Origin: DATMNI01 sp035570275 | GTDB taxonomy: Bacteria > Acidobacteriota > Terriglobia > Bryobacterales > Bryobacteraceae | Assembly: GCA_035570275.1 (NCBI GenBank) | Contig: DATMNI010000373.1 | Span: forward strand, 1 to 64,000 | Length of the DNA: 64,000 bases | Direction of reading: 5' to 3' | Shown: piece after piece, positions 1-8,823 of the stretch | How the letters are laid out: every line of letters begins with the position of its first letter | Position numbering within the stretch: position 1 is the stretch's first letter | The notes under the pieces: model-generated | What the model saw: the letters and a program-made list of their open reading frames with translations, nothing else | What the model was told of the DNA's origin: nothing | Databases searched by the model: none | Translations under genes and position numbers: made by a program

Positions 1-159
1 AAGACGCCTTCTCCGCGTTTTGCTCCGGGTCGGGGTACCTCTTGGGTCCGCCTCCGCGTCCCACAATTGGCGCTTCATTCCGCTCCAGCCTTCACCCGGC
101 TCACCACCATTCGGGTTCGTTCCCGCTTTGGGTCGACCAAAATGTAGAAACTCCAGCCA

Positions 160-178
160 GGCGGATTAACAATCCGCC
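160..178. repeat. Family A hairpin repeat, single arm
   Basis: A 19-base palindrome made of GGCGGATT, a three-base centre and AATCCGCC. The same palindrome recurs near 30529, 30599, 41176, 49532 and 49600. This copy has only the last hairpin of the element. The rest of 1-238 holds no gene that I can support. Confidence 0.6.
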
Positions 179-238
179 GGACCCAGAGGGTGCCCCTAGC
201 AACCTGCCCACAAGATTCAAGATGGGATCATAGGAAGA

Positions 239-1180
239 ATGCTCCCAGATGCCGTCGTGCCCGAAGCCATCCGAAACACTTACGAACTGATTCACCCGTA
301 TATCCGCCGCACTCCCGTAGTGGAGGCCGATGGCGCGGATTTCGGACTTGGCCCGCTCCCGCTGGTGCTCAAGCTGGAGTTGTTGCAGCACGCCGGTTCC
401 TTCAAAACCCGCGGCGCGTTTGCCAATCTGCTGATGCGCCACGTGCCCGAGGCCGGCGTGGTGGCGGCTTCCGGCGGCAATCATGGCGCAGCCGTCGCGT
501 ATACCGCGATGATGCTGCGCAAGCCGGCCAGGATCTTCGTTCCAACCGTGGCTTCGCCCGCAAAGCTGGACCGCATCCGCGGATACGGCGCCGACCTCGT
601 CATCCACGGCGAACGCTATGCTGAGGCCCTGGCCGCCAGCGAGGAGTGGGTGGCCCAATCGGGTGCGCTGGCGGTCCACGCCTACGAGCAGATCGAGACC
701 CTGCTGGGGCAGGGGACCGTGGGGCTGGAGTTTGAAGAACAGGCTCCGCGGTGCCACACGCTGCTGGTGGCCGTCGGCGGCGGCGGCCTGATCGGCGGCA
801 TCGCGGCCTGGTTTACGGGACGGATGCGGATTATCGGCGTGGAGCCGGAAGCTGCGCCTACCCTCACACTGGCCTTGCAGGCGGGCCGGCCGGTGGACTC
901 CCCGGCGGGAGGCATCGCGGCCGATTCGCTGGCCCCGAAACGCGTCGGCGAGTTGATGTTTCCGATAGCTCAGAAATGGGTGGAGCGTGTCGTGCTGGTG
1001 CCGGACGAGGCCATTCAGGCAGCGCAGAGGGCGCTATGGGATGTCATGCGGGTGGTGGCGGAACCCGGCGGCGCGGCGGCCTTCGCGGCGCTCCTGTCAG
1101 GGCGGTATCGGCCGCGAGCGGGCGAACGGGTGGGGGTGCTGGTGTGCGGTGGCAATACCACGGCGGTGGACTTCAGGTGA
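239..1180 (+). CDS. PLP-dependent threonine/serine dehydratase
   Basis: This is a 313-residue fold-type II PLP enzyme of the threonine/serine dehydratase family, expected to deaminate threonine or serine to the 2-oxo acid in the cytoplasm. The PLP lysine lies in SFKTRGA (K56). SGGNHGAAVAY (about 79-88) matches the substrate-binding Asn loop, VAVGGGGLIGG (about 177-187) is the phosphate-binding glycine loop, and CGGNTT near the C-terminus binds the pyridine ring. There is no C-terminal ACT domain, so it is the short catabolic type and not the allosteric biosynthetic IlvA. The start has AGGAAGA directly upstream. It is convergent with the LysR gene, one base away. The exact substrate, including a serine racemase alternative, cannot be fixed from sequence. 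Confidence 0.85.
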   Translation: MLPDAVVPEAIRNTYELIHPYIRRTPVVEADGADFGLGPLPLVLKLELLQHAGSFKTRGAFANLLMRHVPEAGVVAASGGNHGAAVAYTAMMLRKPARIFVPTVASPAKLDRIRGYGADLVIHGERYAEALAASEEWVAQSGALAVHAYEQIETLLGQGTVGLEFEEQAPRCHTLLVAVGGGGLIGGIAAWFTGRMRIIGVEPEAAPTLTLALQAGRPVDSPAGGIAADSLAPKRVGELMFPIAQKWVERVVLVPDEAIQAAQRALWDVMRVVAEPGGAAAFAALLSGRYRPRAGERVGVLVCGGNTTAVDFR

Positions 1181-1181
1181 G

Positions 1182-2102
1182 TCACGGCGTGCCGAAGTCG
1201 GCGTGGTTTAGAGTGCCGAACCGCAGGAACTCGCCTGCAATGCCCGCCGGGGTAGGCCCGCTGGCGTAGACGAACTGGAAATGCCGGCGAATCCGCAGGC
1301 CGCGGACGGGCACGGTCCGGAGCAATCCAAGCGAAATCTCGCGCCCCAGAGCCCAGCGCGAGACGAAGCCGACGCCGATGCCCGCCGCGATCGCCGATTT
1401 GATCGACTCGGTGGAGTCCAGTTCCATGGCGATGCGCAGCTTCCCTACGTCAATGCGCGCGCGCTTGAGCGCATCCTCCACCACCTGCCGCGTGCCGGAA
1501 CCGCGCTCCCGCAGGATCACGGCCGCGGTGCGCAGCGCGGCCGGGTCCACGGCGCCCCCCACGTCACCCAGGGCGGCCCATTCGTGGCTGGGTGGCACTA
1601 CCAGAACGATCTCGTCCTCCACGAATTTCTGGCACTTTACATCAGTGCGATTGGGAGGGCCTTCAATCAGGCCGAGCGCGATGCGGCCATCCACCAGCGC
1701 GCTCACCACGTCGGCCGTGTTGCCGCTCAAGATGGAGAGTTGGATTTTCGGGAAGGCCGCCAGAAACTGGCCGGCCAGGCGGGGCAGCAGGTACTGCGCA
1801 ATGGTGGTGGATGCCCCCAACGCCAGGCAGCCGCGGGTTTCGCCCTTCAGCGCCGCCAGGTCGCGCTCGGCATCGGCGCACAACGCCGCGATGCGCCTGG
1901 CGTAGTCTTGCAAGACTTCGCCTGCGGCCGTCAGAGCAATCCGCTGTCCGGTGCGGTCAAAGAGGCGCAGCCCCAGGTCCTCCTCCAGGTTCTTGATTTG
2001 CATGGTGACCGCGGGTTGCGTGAGGAACAGCCGCTCGGCGGCGCGTGTGAAGCTCAGCTCCTCGGCCACAATGCGAAAGACTCGCAGGCGAAACGGTTCC
2101 AC
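1182..2102 (-). CDS. LysR-family transcriptional regulator
   Basis: A 306-residue LysR-type regulator. An N-terminal winged helix-turn-helix covers about residues 1-60 (FTRAAERLFLTQPAVTMQIKNLE is the recognition region), followed by a periplasmic-binding-protein-like effector domain. It resembles the CysB/CbbR-like branch. It lies 34 bases downstream of a YeiH-type transporter gene on the same strand. YeiH genes are often next to LysR regulators (YeiE in E. coli), so control of that transporter is the natural inference. The effector is unknown. Confidence 0.88.
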   Translation of the reverse strand: MEPFRLRVFRIVAEELSFTRAAERLFLTQPAVTMQIKNLEEDLGLRLFDRTGQRIALTAAGEVLQDYARRIAALCADAERDLAALKGETRGCLALGASTTIAQYLLPRLAGQFLAAFPKIQLSILSGNTADVVSALVDGRIALGLIEGPPNRTDVKCQKFVEDEIVLVVPPSHEWAALGDVGGAVDPAALRTAAVILRERGSGTRQVVEDALKRARIDVGKLRIAMELDSTESIKSAIAAGIGVGFVSRWALGREISLGLLRTVPVRGLRIRRHFQFVYASGPTPAGIAGEFLRFGTLNHADFGTP

Positions 2103-2136
2103 TGTCCTTTGAGGATACCGTGCCTTTGAAGATACG

Positions 2137-3171
2137 CTACCAGTAGAATAGCCGGATGAGCGAGAGGCTGAGAACGGAGATGAAGCACCAGGCGCCCGAC
2201 CCCAACAGGAAAGGCCTCAGCCCGGCGGCCCGCAGCTTGCGGATGCTGGTTTCCAGGCCCATCGCGGCTAAGGCCAGGGCCAGCAGGAACTGGTTCACCA
2301 CGACCAGCCGCGCTGTCCACGCGGCGGAAAGCACGCCGGTGCTGTTCACCAGGATCATCGCCAGGAAGCCCAGCAGGAACCAGGGCACGACGGGCGCTTT
2401 GGTTGGCTGGCTGTTCTGAGCGTCGCCGTCGGCTGCCTGTCTCCTGGTGGCCCGCCTGGTGGCGAGCATCCCCATGGTGAATACCACCGGCGCCAGCAGC
2501 ATGACGCGCGAGAGCTTGCTGATGGCGCCGTACTGAGCGCTGACCGATCCGCCTTGAAAGGCTGCCGCGATTACCTGCGCGATCTCGTGGATCGACGACC
2601 CGGTCCACAATCCATACGCGGACGCCGGCATCCCCAGGAAACCCGCGGCGATGGGGTAGAGCAAGACCGACGCCGTCCCGAAGGCCGTGATCACGGCGAT
2701 GGCGTAGGCTACTTCTTCGTCGCTGCCCTCGGTGACGGTGTTGGTCGCGACCACCGCCGATGCCCCGCAGATCGACGTGCCGGAGGCGATCAATTCGGTG
2801 AGCTTGCGGCTGACGCCCAGTTGTTTGCCGAGCCAGAGGGTGAAGAGAAACGTGGAGACCAGGGTCGCCAGAACGATCAGGAACCCGAGGCCGCCCACCT
2901 GCCAGATCTGGTGCATGCTCAATTGAAACCCAAGCAGCATGATGGCGAGGCGCAGCAGTCGCCGCATCCCGAATCGGATGCCCGGCTGCCACGCGGCCCG
3001 CACACCCAAAGTATTGCGAACGATCATGCCTAGTAGGATGGCCAGCATCAGGGTGCTGATGACGCTCAAGCGCGGCAGTTTATGCAGCCACCAGGCGGCC
3101 GAGGCCAGCACGAGCGTCAGCACGAGGCCGGGGAGAACATCGCGGATTCTGGAAAGAGCGTTGGCAGGCAT
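2137..3171 (-). CDS. YeiH/UPF0324 family membrane protein, putative sulfate exporter
   Basis: A 344-residue polytopic inner-membrane protein with about ten hydrophobic segments. The signatures GTSICGASAV (about 148-157) and GSSIHEIAQV (about 190-200) are the repeated re-entrant-like motifs of the YeiH/UPF0324 family, annotated elsewhere as putative sulfate export transporters. A hydrophilic loop rich in Arg and Asp lies near residues 237-262. It is the first gene of a two-gene unit with the LysR gene. The substrate is assigned by family only. Confidence 0.85.
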   Translation of the reverse strand: MPANALSRIRDVLPGLVLTLVLASAAWWLHKLPRLSVISTLMLAILLGMIVRNTLGVRAAWQPGIRFGMRRLLRLAIMLLGFQLSMHQIWQVGGLGFLIVLATLVSTFLFTLWLGKQLGVSRKLTELIASGTSICGASAVVATNTVTEGSDEEVAYAIAVITAFGTASVLLYPIAAGFLGMPASAYGLWTGSSIHEIAQVIAAAFQGGSVSAQYGAISKLSRVMLLAPVVFTMGMLATRRATRRQAADGDAQNSQPTKAPVVPWFLLGFLAMILVNSTGVLSAAWTARLVVVNQFLLALALAAMGLETSIRKLRAAGLRPFLLGSGAWCFISVLSLSLIRLFYW

Positions 3172-3296
3172 CTGCTAGTTACAGTCTGACTGCTTCCGCG
3201 GCTGGCGTCGAATGAATAAATGCTATGGGGTATCAATCGAACTGATGCCCCATTGGGGGCCGTTTGTGCGAAGATGTATACAAGGGAGCACAAGCG

Positions 3297-3554
3297 ATGA
3301 CCGAAACGCTTTCCATACGGATCGACGCAGGAACAAAAGAGCGATTGGATGCCCTGGCTAAAAGGTCCAAACGGTCGAAATCCTTCCTGGCCGCGGAGGC
3401 GATTGGCGCATACATCGAGTCCGAGGAATGGCAGATGGGAGAGATCCAGGCTGGGCTGGCAGAACTGGATGCCGGGCAAGTGGTCAGCCACGACAAAGTA
3501 GCGAAGTGGCTGAATTCCTGGGGCAAGCCGGATGAGACAAAAGCACCACGATGA
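3297..3554 (+). CDS. Ribbon-helix-helix antitoxin of a RelE/ParE pair
   Basis: An 85-residue CopG-like ribbon-helix-helix protein: TLSIRIDAGTKERLDAL forms the DNA-binding strand and first helix. The C-terminal half is the toxin-binding tail. I chose the ATG at 3297 because GGGAG lies about ten bases upstream and because the N-terminus METLS-type strand fits the family; an upstream TTG at 3264 would add eleven unlikely residues. The stop overlaps the toxin start, as in a translationally coupled pair. The protein should neutralise the toxin and repress the operon. Confidence 0.85.
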   Translation: MTETLSIRIDAGTKERLDALAKRSKRSKSFLAAEAIGAYIESEEWQMGEIQAGLAELDAGQVVSHDKVAKWLNSWGKPDETKAPR

Positions 3555-3835
3555 TGGTGGTCTGGTCCCGTCGGGCGATACGGTATATGGTAGCGCTGCG
3601 GGAATACATTGCGAGAAACTCTGAGCAGAATGCCGCGCTCGTTGCCAGGCGCATTCTCGAATCGGTCGATCTTCTGCAAACTCATCCTGAAATTGGACGG
3701 CCCGGCCGAGTGGTCGGGACCCGCGAGCTCGTAGTGCCGGACACTCCCTACATCATTCCATATCGTGTTCGGCTGGCACGGCTGGAACTGATCGCGGTGT
3801 TCCACGGCCGCCAAAAGTGGCCGGTGAAACTGTAA
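3551..3835 (+). CDS. RelE/ParE-family toxin
   Basis: A 94-residue toxin of the RelE/ParE superfamily. The fold signature is visible: WSRRAIRYMVALREYIARNS in the first helices, THPEIGRPGRVVGTREL in the middle and YIIPYRV followed by FHGRQKWP at the end. Members either cleave mRNA at the ribosome or inhibit gyrase; the sequence does not decide which. Its ATG overlaps the antitoxin stop (ATGATG). Confidence 0.85.
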   Translation: MMVVWSRRAIRYMVALREYIARNSEQNAALVARRILESVDLLQTHPEIGRPGRVVGTRELVVPDTPYIIPYRVRLARLELIAVFHGRQKWPVKL

Positions 3836-3962
3836 ACCTGATGCGGCCGGCGGGCAGGCTCGGAAGGAGACGGCGCCCCGGATATGCCGCCGCGGCGGCA
3901 GGCCACCGAAGCACGACAGACCACTAAAGGCGATGGTCTGTCCCACTGGATCGCCGCCGATC

Positions 3963-4427
3963 TCATGACGCCGCCGGGTGGAACCCATCCGGCGGGGCGT
4001 TGCGGGCTTCCGGGCTCTCGATGTCCAGATTCACCACCACCGGTTCCTGGCCGCTGCGGACCACCACGGCCTCCACCGGTTCATCGGGCCGCGCGTTGAT
4101 CTCCTGGTGCGGCACGTAGGGTGGAACAAAGATGAAGTCGCCGGGGCCGGCTTCGTCGACGAACTCGAGCTGGTTGCCCCAACGGAACCGCGCCCGGCCT
4201 TTGACGATGTAGAGCACGGTTTCGAGTTCGCCGTGGTGATGGGCGCCGGTCTTGGCGTTTGGTTCCACCACCACCGTGCCTGCCCAGAGTTTGTGCGCCC
4301 CGGCCGCGGCGTGGGTGATGGCTGCGGCGCGAGTCATGCCGGGGGTCTGCGGCGTGTTCGAATCCAGTTCGCCGGCGCGCACAATGCGAATGCCGTGCGT
4401 GTGCCAATCGTGTGAAGCCGCATCCAT
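3963..4427 (-). CDS. Cupin-domain protein
   Basis: A 154-residue single-cupin protein of RmlC-like fold. The first cupin motif is GAHHHGELETVLYIVKGRARF (two His and one Glu as metal ligands, about 61-82) and the second is PGDFIFVPPYVPHQE (about 94-108, with the last His ligand). The role is unknown; such cupins are isomerases, dioxygenases or sugar/ligand sensors. It is divergent from the sulfatase gene, with 54 bases between starts, so they may share a control region. Confidence 0.75.
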   Translation of the reverse strand: MDAASHDWHTHGIRIVRAGELDSNTPQTPGMTRAAAITHAAAGAHKLWAGTVVVEPNAKTGAHHHGELETVLYIVKGRARFRWGNQLEFVDEAGPGDFIFVPPYVPHQEINARPDEPVEAVVVRSGQEPVVVNLDIESPEARNAPPDGFHPAAS

Positions 4428-4481
4428 GTCCGGAATTTTAGCACCCTAACACCCGGTCACTTGGCAGCTCCTTGACATACA

Positions 4482-5861
4482 ATGGCTGACATGTTTTCCC
4501 GCCGAGACTTTCTCTCGGGTGCTTCCGCCGCCGCATTCGCGGGTGCGGGCGCACAGGCAAGCGCCGCTGCCGCCCGCCCTCCAAACTTCGTCCTCTTTCT
4601 GGCCGACGATCTGGGCTGTCACGATATCGGAGCCTGGGGCGCCACCGATTTGAAAACTCCCCACATCGATGCCATGGCCGCTTCCGGCGCCCGTTTCACC
4701 AACTGGTACGCCGCCGCGCCGGTTTGCGCGCCCTCGCGAGCCGCCCTGCTCACGGGACGCTACCCGATTCGCGCCGGCGTCCCCGATAACGGCCCGCCTC
4801 TGGGCCCCAGCGAGCGCTCCATCGCGTCTCTCCTCAAACCGGCCGGCTACGCCACCGGCATCTTCGGCAAATGGCACCTGGGTTCCACCCCCGAAACCGT
4901 ACCCAACGCTCATGGCTTCGACCGCTTTCTGGGCTTTCACTCGGGCTGCATCGATTACTACTCGCACCGTTACTATTGGGGCGAGCCGCGCCAGGTCAAC
5001 TATCACGATCTCTGGCGCGATCGCACCGAAGTTTTCGAAGACGGCCAGTACGCCACCGAACTGTTCGCCCGCGAAGCCGCGCAGTTCGTGCACGACAACC
5101 GCGCCAACCCCTTCTTCCTGTACGTGCCCTTCAACGGCGTGCATTACCCGATGCACGCTCCCAGGAAATACGCCGACCGCTTTCCGAACCTTGAGCCAGA
5201 GCGCCGCATGTACGCCGCCATGCTGTCCGCGGTTGACGACGGCGTGGGCCAGGTGATGCGCACGCTGAGAGAACTGCGCCTGCTCGACAACACCCTGGTA
5301 TTCTTCTCGGCCGATAACGGCGCCACCCGCGAAGCCCGCGCCGGGCTGGGCGGAATGCCCGCTACCGCCGGCAACAACGCGCCATTCCGCGGGAATAAGT
5401 TCAGCGCGTTCGATGGCGGCATGCACGTGCCCATGGTGATGAGCTGGCCCGGAGCCATCCCCAAGGGACAGGTCTTACACCAGATGGGTAACCACGTGGA
5501 TCTCTTGCCGACGATTTGCAAAGCGGCCGGCGCGGCGGTTCCAAGCGACCGCACGATGGACGGTTTCGATGCGCTGCCGCTGGCGGTATCGGGCGCCAAA
5601 TCGAACCATGACGCCATCTTCTGGTCCTCTGGCGGCCAGCTTGCGGTGCGCCGCGGCAATTGGAAACTGGTGAAAAACGGCAAACTCTTCGACGGAACGC
5701 CCGGCGGCAGCCAGCCGCTGGCGGGCGATGACGCGCTCTTCCTCTCGAACCTGGATGAAGACCCGGGCGAGTCCAAAAACCTGCGGCACCGGAACCCCGC
5801 CATGGTGGACGAGTTGGCGACGATGGCCGAAAAGTGGCTGGAAGACGTCACGAAGCCCTAA
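4482..5861 (+). CDS. Tat-exported Cys-type sulfatase
   Basis: A 459-residue sulfatase of the alkaline-phosphatase superfamily that should hydrolyse sulfate esters, probably of glycans, in the periplasm. A twin-arginine leader (FSRRDFLSGASAAAFAGAG) covers residues 5-24. The metal ligands ADD are at 41-43, and the catalytic motif CAPSR starts at C82, which must be converted to formylglycine. GKWHLG and the later SADNG motifs of the family are also present. A second ATG at 4491 could be the start. The next gene encodes the matching radical SAM maturase 12 bases downstream. Since maturation is cytoplasmic and Tat exports folded proteins, the two features fit together. Confidence 0.93.
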   Translation: MADMFSRRDFLSGASAAAFAGAGAQASAAAARPPNFVLFLADDLGCHDIGAWGATDLKTPHIDAMAASGARFTNWYAAAPVCAPSRAALLTGRYPIRAGVPDNGPPLGPSERSIASLLKPAGYATGIFGKWHLGSTPETVPNAHGFDRFLGFHSGCIDYYSHRYYWGEPRQVNYHDLWRDRTEVFEDGQYATELFAREAAQFVHDNRANPFFLYVPFNGVHYPMHAPRKYADRFPNLEPERRMYAAMLSAVDDGVGQVMRTLRELRLLDNTLVFFSADNGATREARAGLGGMPATAGNNAPFRGNKFSAFDGGMHVPMVMSWPGAIPKGQVLHQMGNHVDLLPTICKAAGAAVPSDRTMDGFDALPLAVSGAKSNHDAIFWSSGGQLAVRRGNWKLVKNGKLFDGTPGGSQPLAGDDALFLSNLDEDPGESKNLRHRNPAMVDELATMAEKWLEDVTKP

Positions 5862-5873
5862 GATGGAAGCAAC

Positions 5874-7124
5874 GTGAATCCATTCCCGATCTATCCGGAG
5901 GGGGCGGCCGAAAGGGCGCACGAAGGGGCGCCCGACGCCGCGCCGTCGCTGGGCCCGACGCCGCGCATTACTTCGCTGCTGATTAAGCCGGCCTCGGCAG
6001 TCTGCAACCTCGATTGCTCCTACTGCTTCTACCTGGACCGCGAGGCCGACCCGTACCAGGCGCTACCGGGACGCCGCATGACGTTCGATACGTTGGAGCG
6101 GCTGGTCGATACGTATCTGTTTTACTCCTATCCCAACAGCGTGTTCGCTTTTCAGGGCGGCGAGCCGACCCTGGCCGGTCTGGCGTTTTTCGAAAAGCTG
6201 GTGGAGTTTCAGAAGTATTACGGACGCAACGGCCAGTCGGTGAGCAATGCGCTGCAGACAAACGCCATGCTGCTGGACAAGAGTTGGTGCGATCTCTTCC
6301 GCGCCTATTCGTGGCTGCTGGGTGTATCGCTCGATGGCCCCGCGGAGGTCAACGACCTTTACCGCTTCAACAAAGAGGGCCGCGGCACCTGGAAGCGCGT
6401 GATGCAAAGCGTGGAACTGTTGCAGGTGAACCAGGTGGAGTTCAACGTTCTCTGCGTGCTGAGCCAGGCTAACGTGGGACGCGCCAGGGAGTTGTACAAG
6501 TTTTACCGGCGCCTGGGAATCGACAACCTGCAGTTCATTCCGCTGGCGGAGTTCGACCGGGAGGGCAACCCGCTGCCGTTCACGATCACGCCGGTGCAGT
6601 ATGGCCGCTTTCTCTGCGAGATGTTCGACCTGTGGTGGCCGGACCGCCGCAAAGTGCGGATCCGGGTGTTCGACAACATTGCCGAAGCCCTGGCCGGGCA
6701 GAAGCCGGGCACTTGCACCATGCACGAAACCTGCGACAGCTACGTGGTGGTGGAGTACAACGGCGACGTGTACCCATGCGACTTCTTCGTGGAAAGCGGA
6801 TGGAAGCTGGGCAATATCGTGCTCGATTCGTGGCCGGAGATCGCGCGGCGCACACGCCGTTACAGTTTTGCGTCCAAGAAGACCCTGGCGCATCCGGAAT
6901 GCCAGGTGTGCGAATACCAGTCGATTTGCCACGGCGGTTGCCCCAAGTTCCGGCATGGCCCGCACGCCCAATTCGGGGACCTGGACTATTTCTGCCAGGC
7001 CTACAAGATGATCTACGCCAAGTGTGTGGGACCGCTTCGTAAGGAACTGCAGCGTCTCTTCGGGCAGAATACGGCAACTCCCGGGCCGGTCCCCGCAACG
7101 ATACCGACGATCAGCCCGTATTGA
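5874..7124 (+). CDS. Anaerobic sulfatase maturase (radical SAM)
   Basis: A 416-residue radical SAM enzyme that oxidises the active-site Cys of the sulfatase to formylglycine in the cytoplasm. The radical SAM cluster motif CNLDCSYC uses C44, C48 and C51. The C-terminal SPASM region has the Cys spacing for two auxiliary clusters (CTMHETCDSY, CDFF, CQVCEYQSICHGGCPKF, YFCQAY). It starts with GTG, with GGAAG upstream. It forms an operon with the sulfatase. The first 30 residues are a hydrophilic extension. Family assignment is strong. Confidence 0.93.
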   Translation: MNPFPIYPEGAAERAHEGAPDAAPSLGPTPRITSLLIKPASAVCNLDCSYCFYLDREADPYQALPGRRMTFDTLERLVDTYLFYSYPNSVFAFQGGEPTLAGLAFFEKLVEFQKYYGRNGQSVSNALQTNAMLLDKSWCDLFRAYSWLLGVSLDGPAEVNDLYRFNKEGRGTWKRVMQSVELLQVNQVEFNVLCVLSQANVGRARELYKFYRRLGIDNLQFIPLAEFDREGNPLPFTITPVQYGRFLCEMFDLWWPDRRKVRIRVFDNIAEALAGQKPGTCTMHETCDSYVVVEYNGDVYPCDFFVESGWKLGNIVLDSWPEIARRTRRYSFASKKTLAHPECQVCEYQSICHGGCPKFRHGPHAQFGDLDYFCQAYKMIYAKCVGPLRKELQRLFGQNTATPGPVPATIPTISPY

Positions 7125-7133
7125 GCAGCGGAA

Positions 7134-7568
7134 TTACTTCTTGAAGTCTTGTTTTTCGTTCTGGTGGCGCTTGCGCTCACGCTCGGCTTTCTCGGCTCGA
7201 AGCTGGGCGTAAAGTGGCTTCTGGTCTTCGCGCAAAATGGCATTGACTTTTTCGTGCTGGCTTTCGCGAAGCGCGCGCGCCTCGTCGTTGGCCTTCTTGT
7301 GGATTTGGTCGAACTCGTCGTGGGTCTCGTCGAGGATTTTGTTGTACTTCGCGATCTGCCCGTCATCCAGCTTGACGCGATCCCGCATCTCGGCATCCAG
7401 GTGCTTGCGGACTTCCTCTGGATCCAGCCGTGCGGGACGCGCGCTGTTGGCGCCGCTGGTCAGAACCGTATTCACGGCGACTAGCCGGTAGGCAAAAGCT
7501 CCCACCAGCGCGCCGCTAAGAAACACCAGCAGCAACGAAAGGAAAGCGGAGAGTTTGGACTTGAGCAT
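7134..7568 (-). CDS. Membrane-anchored coiled-coil protein, Spy/periplasmic-sensor-like
   Basis: A 144-residue protein with one N-terminal membrane segment (about 8-28) and a long charged helix-rich remainder (about 49-144) with Lys/Glu/Arg heptads. The region from DPEEVRKHLDAEMRDRVKL to EDQKPLYAQLRAE resembles periplasmic Spy/CpxP-like or heavy-metal-sensor proteins, in which a repeat of L-x-x-E-Q pattern folds as a helical cradle. It is the last gene of a three-gene unit with an anti-sigma-like gene and an ECF sigma factor. A role in envelope stress sensing is inference. Confidence 0.6.
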   Translation of the reverse strand: MLKSKLSAFLSLLLVFLSGALVGAFAYRLVAVNTVLTSGANSARPARLDPEEVRKHLDAEMRDRVKLDDGQIAKYNKILDETHDEFDQIHKKANDEARALRESQHEKVNAILREDQKPLYAQLRAEKAERERKRHQNEKQDFKK

Positions 7569-7576
7569 AGCTCAGA

Positions 7577-7945
7577 TCACCGGCCGGTGGGCTCCAACTG
7601 GGCCGAAACAATGATTTGAGCTGAACCAACGATTTCCGGAGCATCGAGCGGCCGCGCCTCCGCTAGCGCCTCAAGGTATGTCTGCGGGGAATTGGGGTTG
7701 GCGCGGGGGATCGACGCATATACGCCCAGCGCCAGCGAAAGGGCCACTGCCGTAGTCACGAAACCCGCGGCCATCCGCCGGAAGGAGAAGCTGAAAGTCT
7801 GGCGAGACTCAATCCTGGCCCAAAGGCTGGGCATAAAGTTCGCGCTCGGTTCCGGAACCGGACAGGCACTCCGGTAGGCCCGTAACAGGGCGTCCAGTCT
7901 TTCGGCGGACAGTTTTTCAACGTCGCTGCAGCGCATTTGATCCAT
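7577..7945 (-). CDS. Probable anti-sigma factor, single membrane segment
   Basis: A 122-residue protein with a cytoplasmic N-terminal part (1-55), one membrane segment (about 60-78, AGFVTTAVALSLALGVYA) and a short periplasmic tail. The size, topology and position 34 bases after the ECF sigma gene point to an anti-sigma factor, but the usual HxxxCxxC zinc motif is absent. A second possible start is the internal Met at residue 4. Confidence 0.55.
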   Translation of the reverse strand: MDQMRCSDVEKLSAERLDALLRAYRSACPVPEPSANFMPSLWARIESRQTFSFSFRRMAAGFVTTAVALSLALGVYASIPRANPNSPQTYLEALAEARPLDAPEIVGSAQIIVSAQLEPTGR

Positions 7946-7979
7946 AATACCTCTACTTCGCCGGCTTCAGCCCGGCTCC

Positions 7980-8546
7980 CTACCGCTTTTCTCCCGATCC
8001 GAACGCCTTCAGAACCCTTTGCCTGGCCCTGAATAACCGGACCTTTAGAGCATTTTCGTTAACCTTGTATATCTTTTCAAGCTCTTTTAAAGATAGCCCC
8101 TCTACTTCCTTTAACATCAATAAGATCCGGTCGGCCTCGGAAACCGCTCCGAGCAATGAATCCACCGATTCCCGAATCTTCTTCTGGTGCTGCTGGTCCT
8201 GCTCCGCCTTTCCCCCTGCCATGGCATCGGCCAGCATCACCTGCTGCTCCGACAGGTCGGACATGCGGAACTCCTGGCGGCGCCGCTGCTTTCTCAGATA
8301 ATCATACGCAGCGTTCACCGTTAGGCGGTACAACCACGGCTCAAAAACTTCCGGCGTTCGCAACTGATCGAGGGAAAAATAAAGCCGCAAAAAGACTTCC
8401 TGCGCGACATCCTCGACGTCCTCCGTACGGGCGATCAACCGGGTGATCGTCCCCAGAATACGCTTCCGGTACGCCAGTACGACTTCGTTGAATGCTGCAC
8501 TATCGCCCTTCTGCGCGCGCTTGATCAGCTCGAAATCAACCAGCAT
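7980..8546 (-). CDS. ECF RNA polymerase sigma factor
   Basis: A 188-residue sigma-70 factor of the extracytoplasmic-function class. Region 2 spans about 20-90 (EDVAQEVFLRLY binds core and the -10 element), with DAMAGGKAEQDQQHQKKI as linker and region 4 at about 125-180 (LSLKELEKIYKVNENALKVRLFRARQRV, a helix-turn-helix). It heads a unit with a membrane anti-sigma candidate and a coiled-coil periplasmic protein. A GGAAC word lies about 40 bases upstream of the start (8585-8591), possibly the -35 of an autoregulated promoter; this is weak evidence. Confidence 0.9.
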   Translation of the reverse strand: MLVDFELIKRAQKGDSAAFNEVVLAYRKRILGTITRLIARTEDVEDVAQEVFLRLYFSLDQLRTPEVFEPWLYRLTVNAAYDYLRKQRRRQEFRMSDLSEQQVMLADAMAGGKAEQDQQHQKKIRESVDSLLGAVSEADRILLMLKEVEGLSLKELEKIYKVNENALKVRLFRARQRVLKAFGSGEKR

Positions 8547-8823
8547 GCCGCACCATGGTTAAGGCCGGCATCCGAAAACCACAACTGTTCCGTTTGCATA
8601 GGCGTACCGGCAACTAGACAGGTTACAAGGGTTTGCGAGGAAAGGCAAAATGCATTTTCGGGACAGATGGGGATATTTCACGTAGCCCCCTGGGGCCACT
8701 GCGGAATTGAATGGCTCCTCCCGGCGAACACTCATCTGGCTATTGCTATTATCCCAGAAGTGTCGCGTTTGGCTGCACCGGTGGGCAGTCACCGGCAAAT
8801 TCGAAATCCTATCAATCCTTTCA

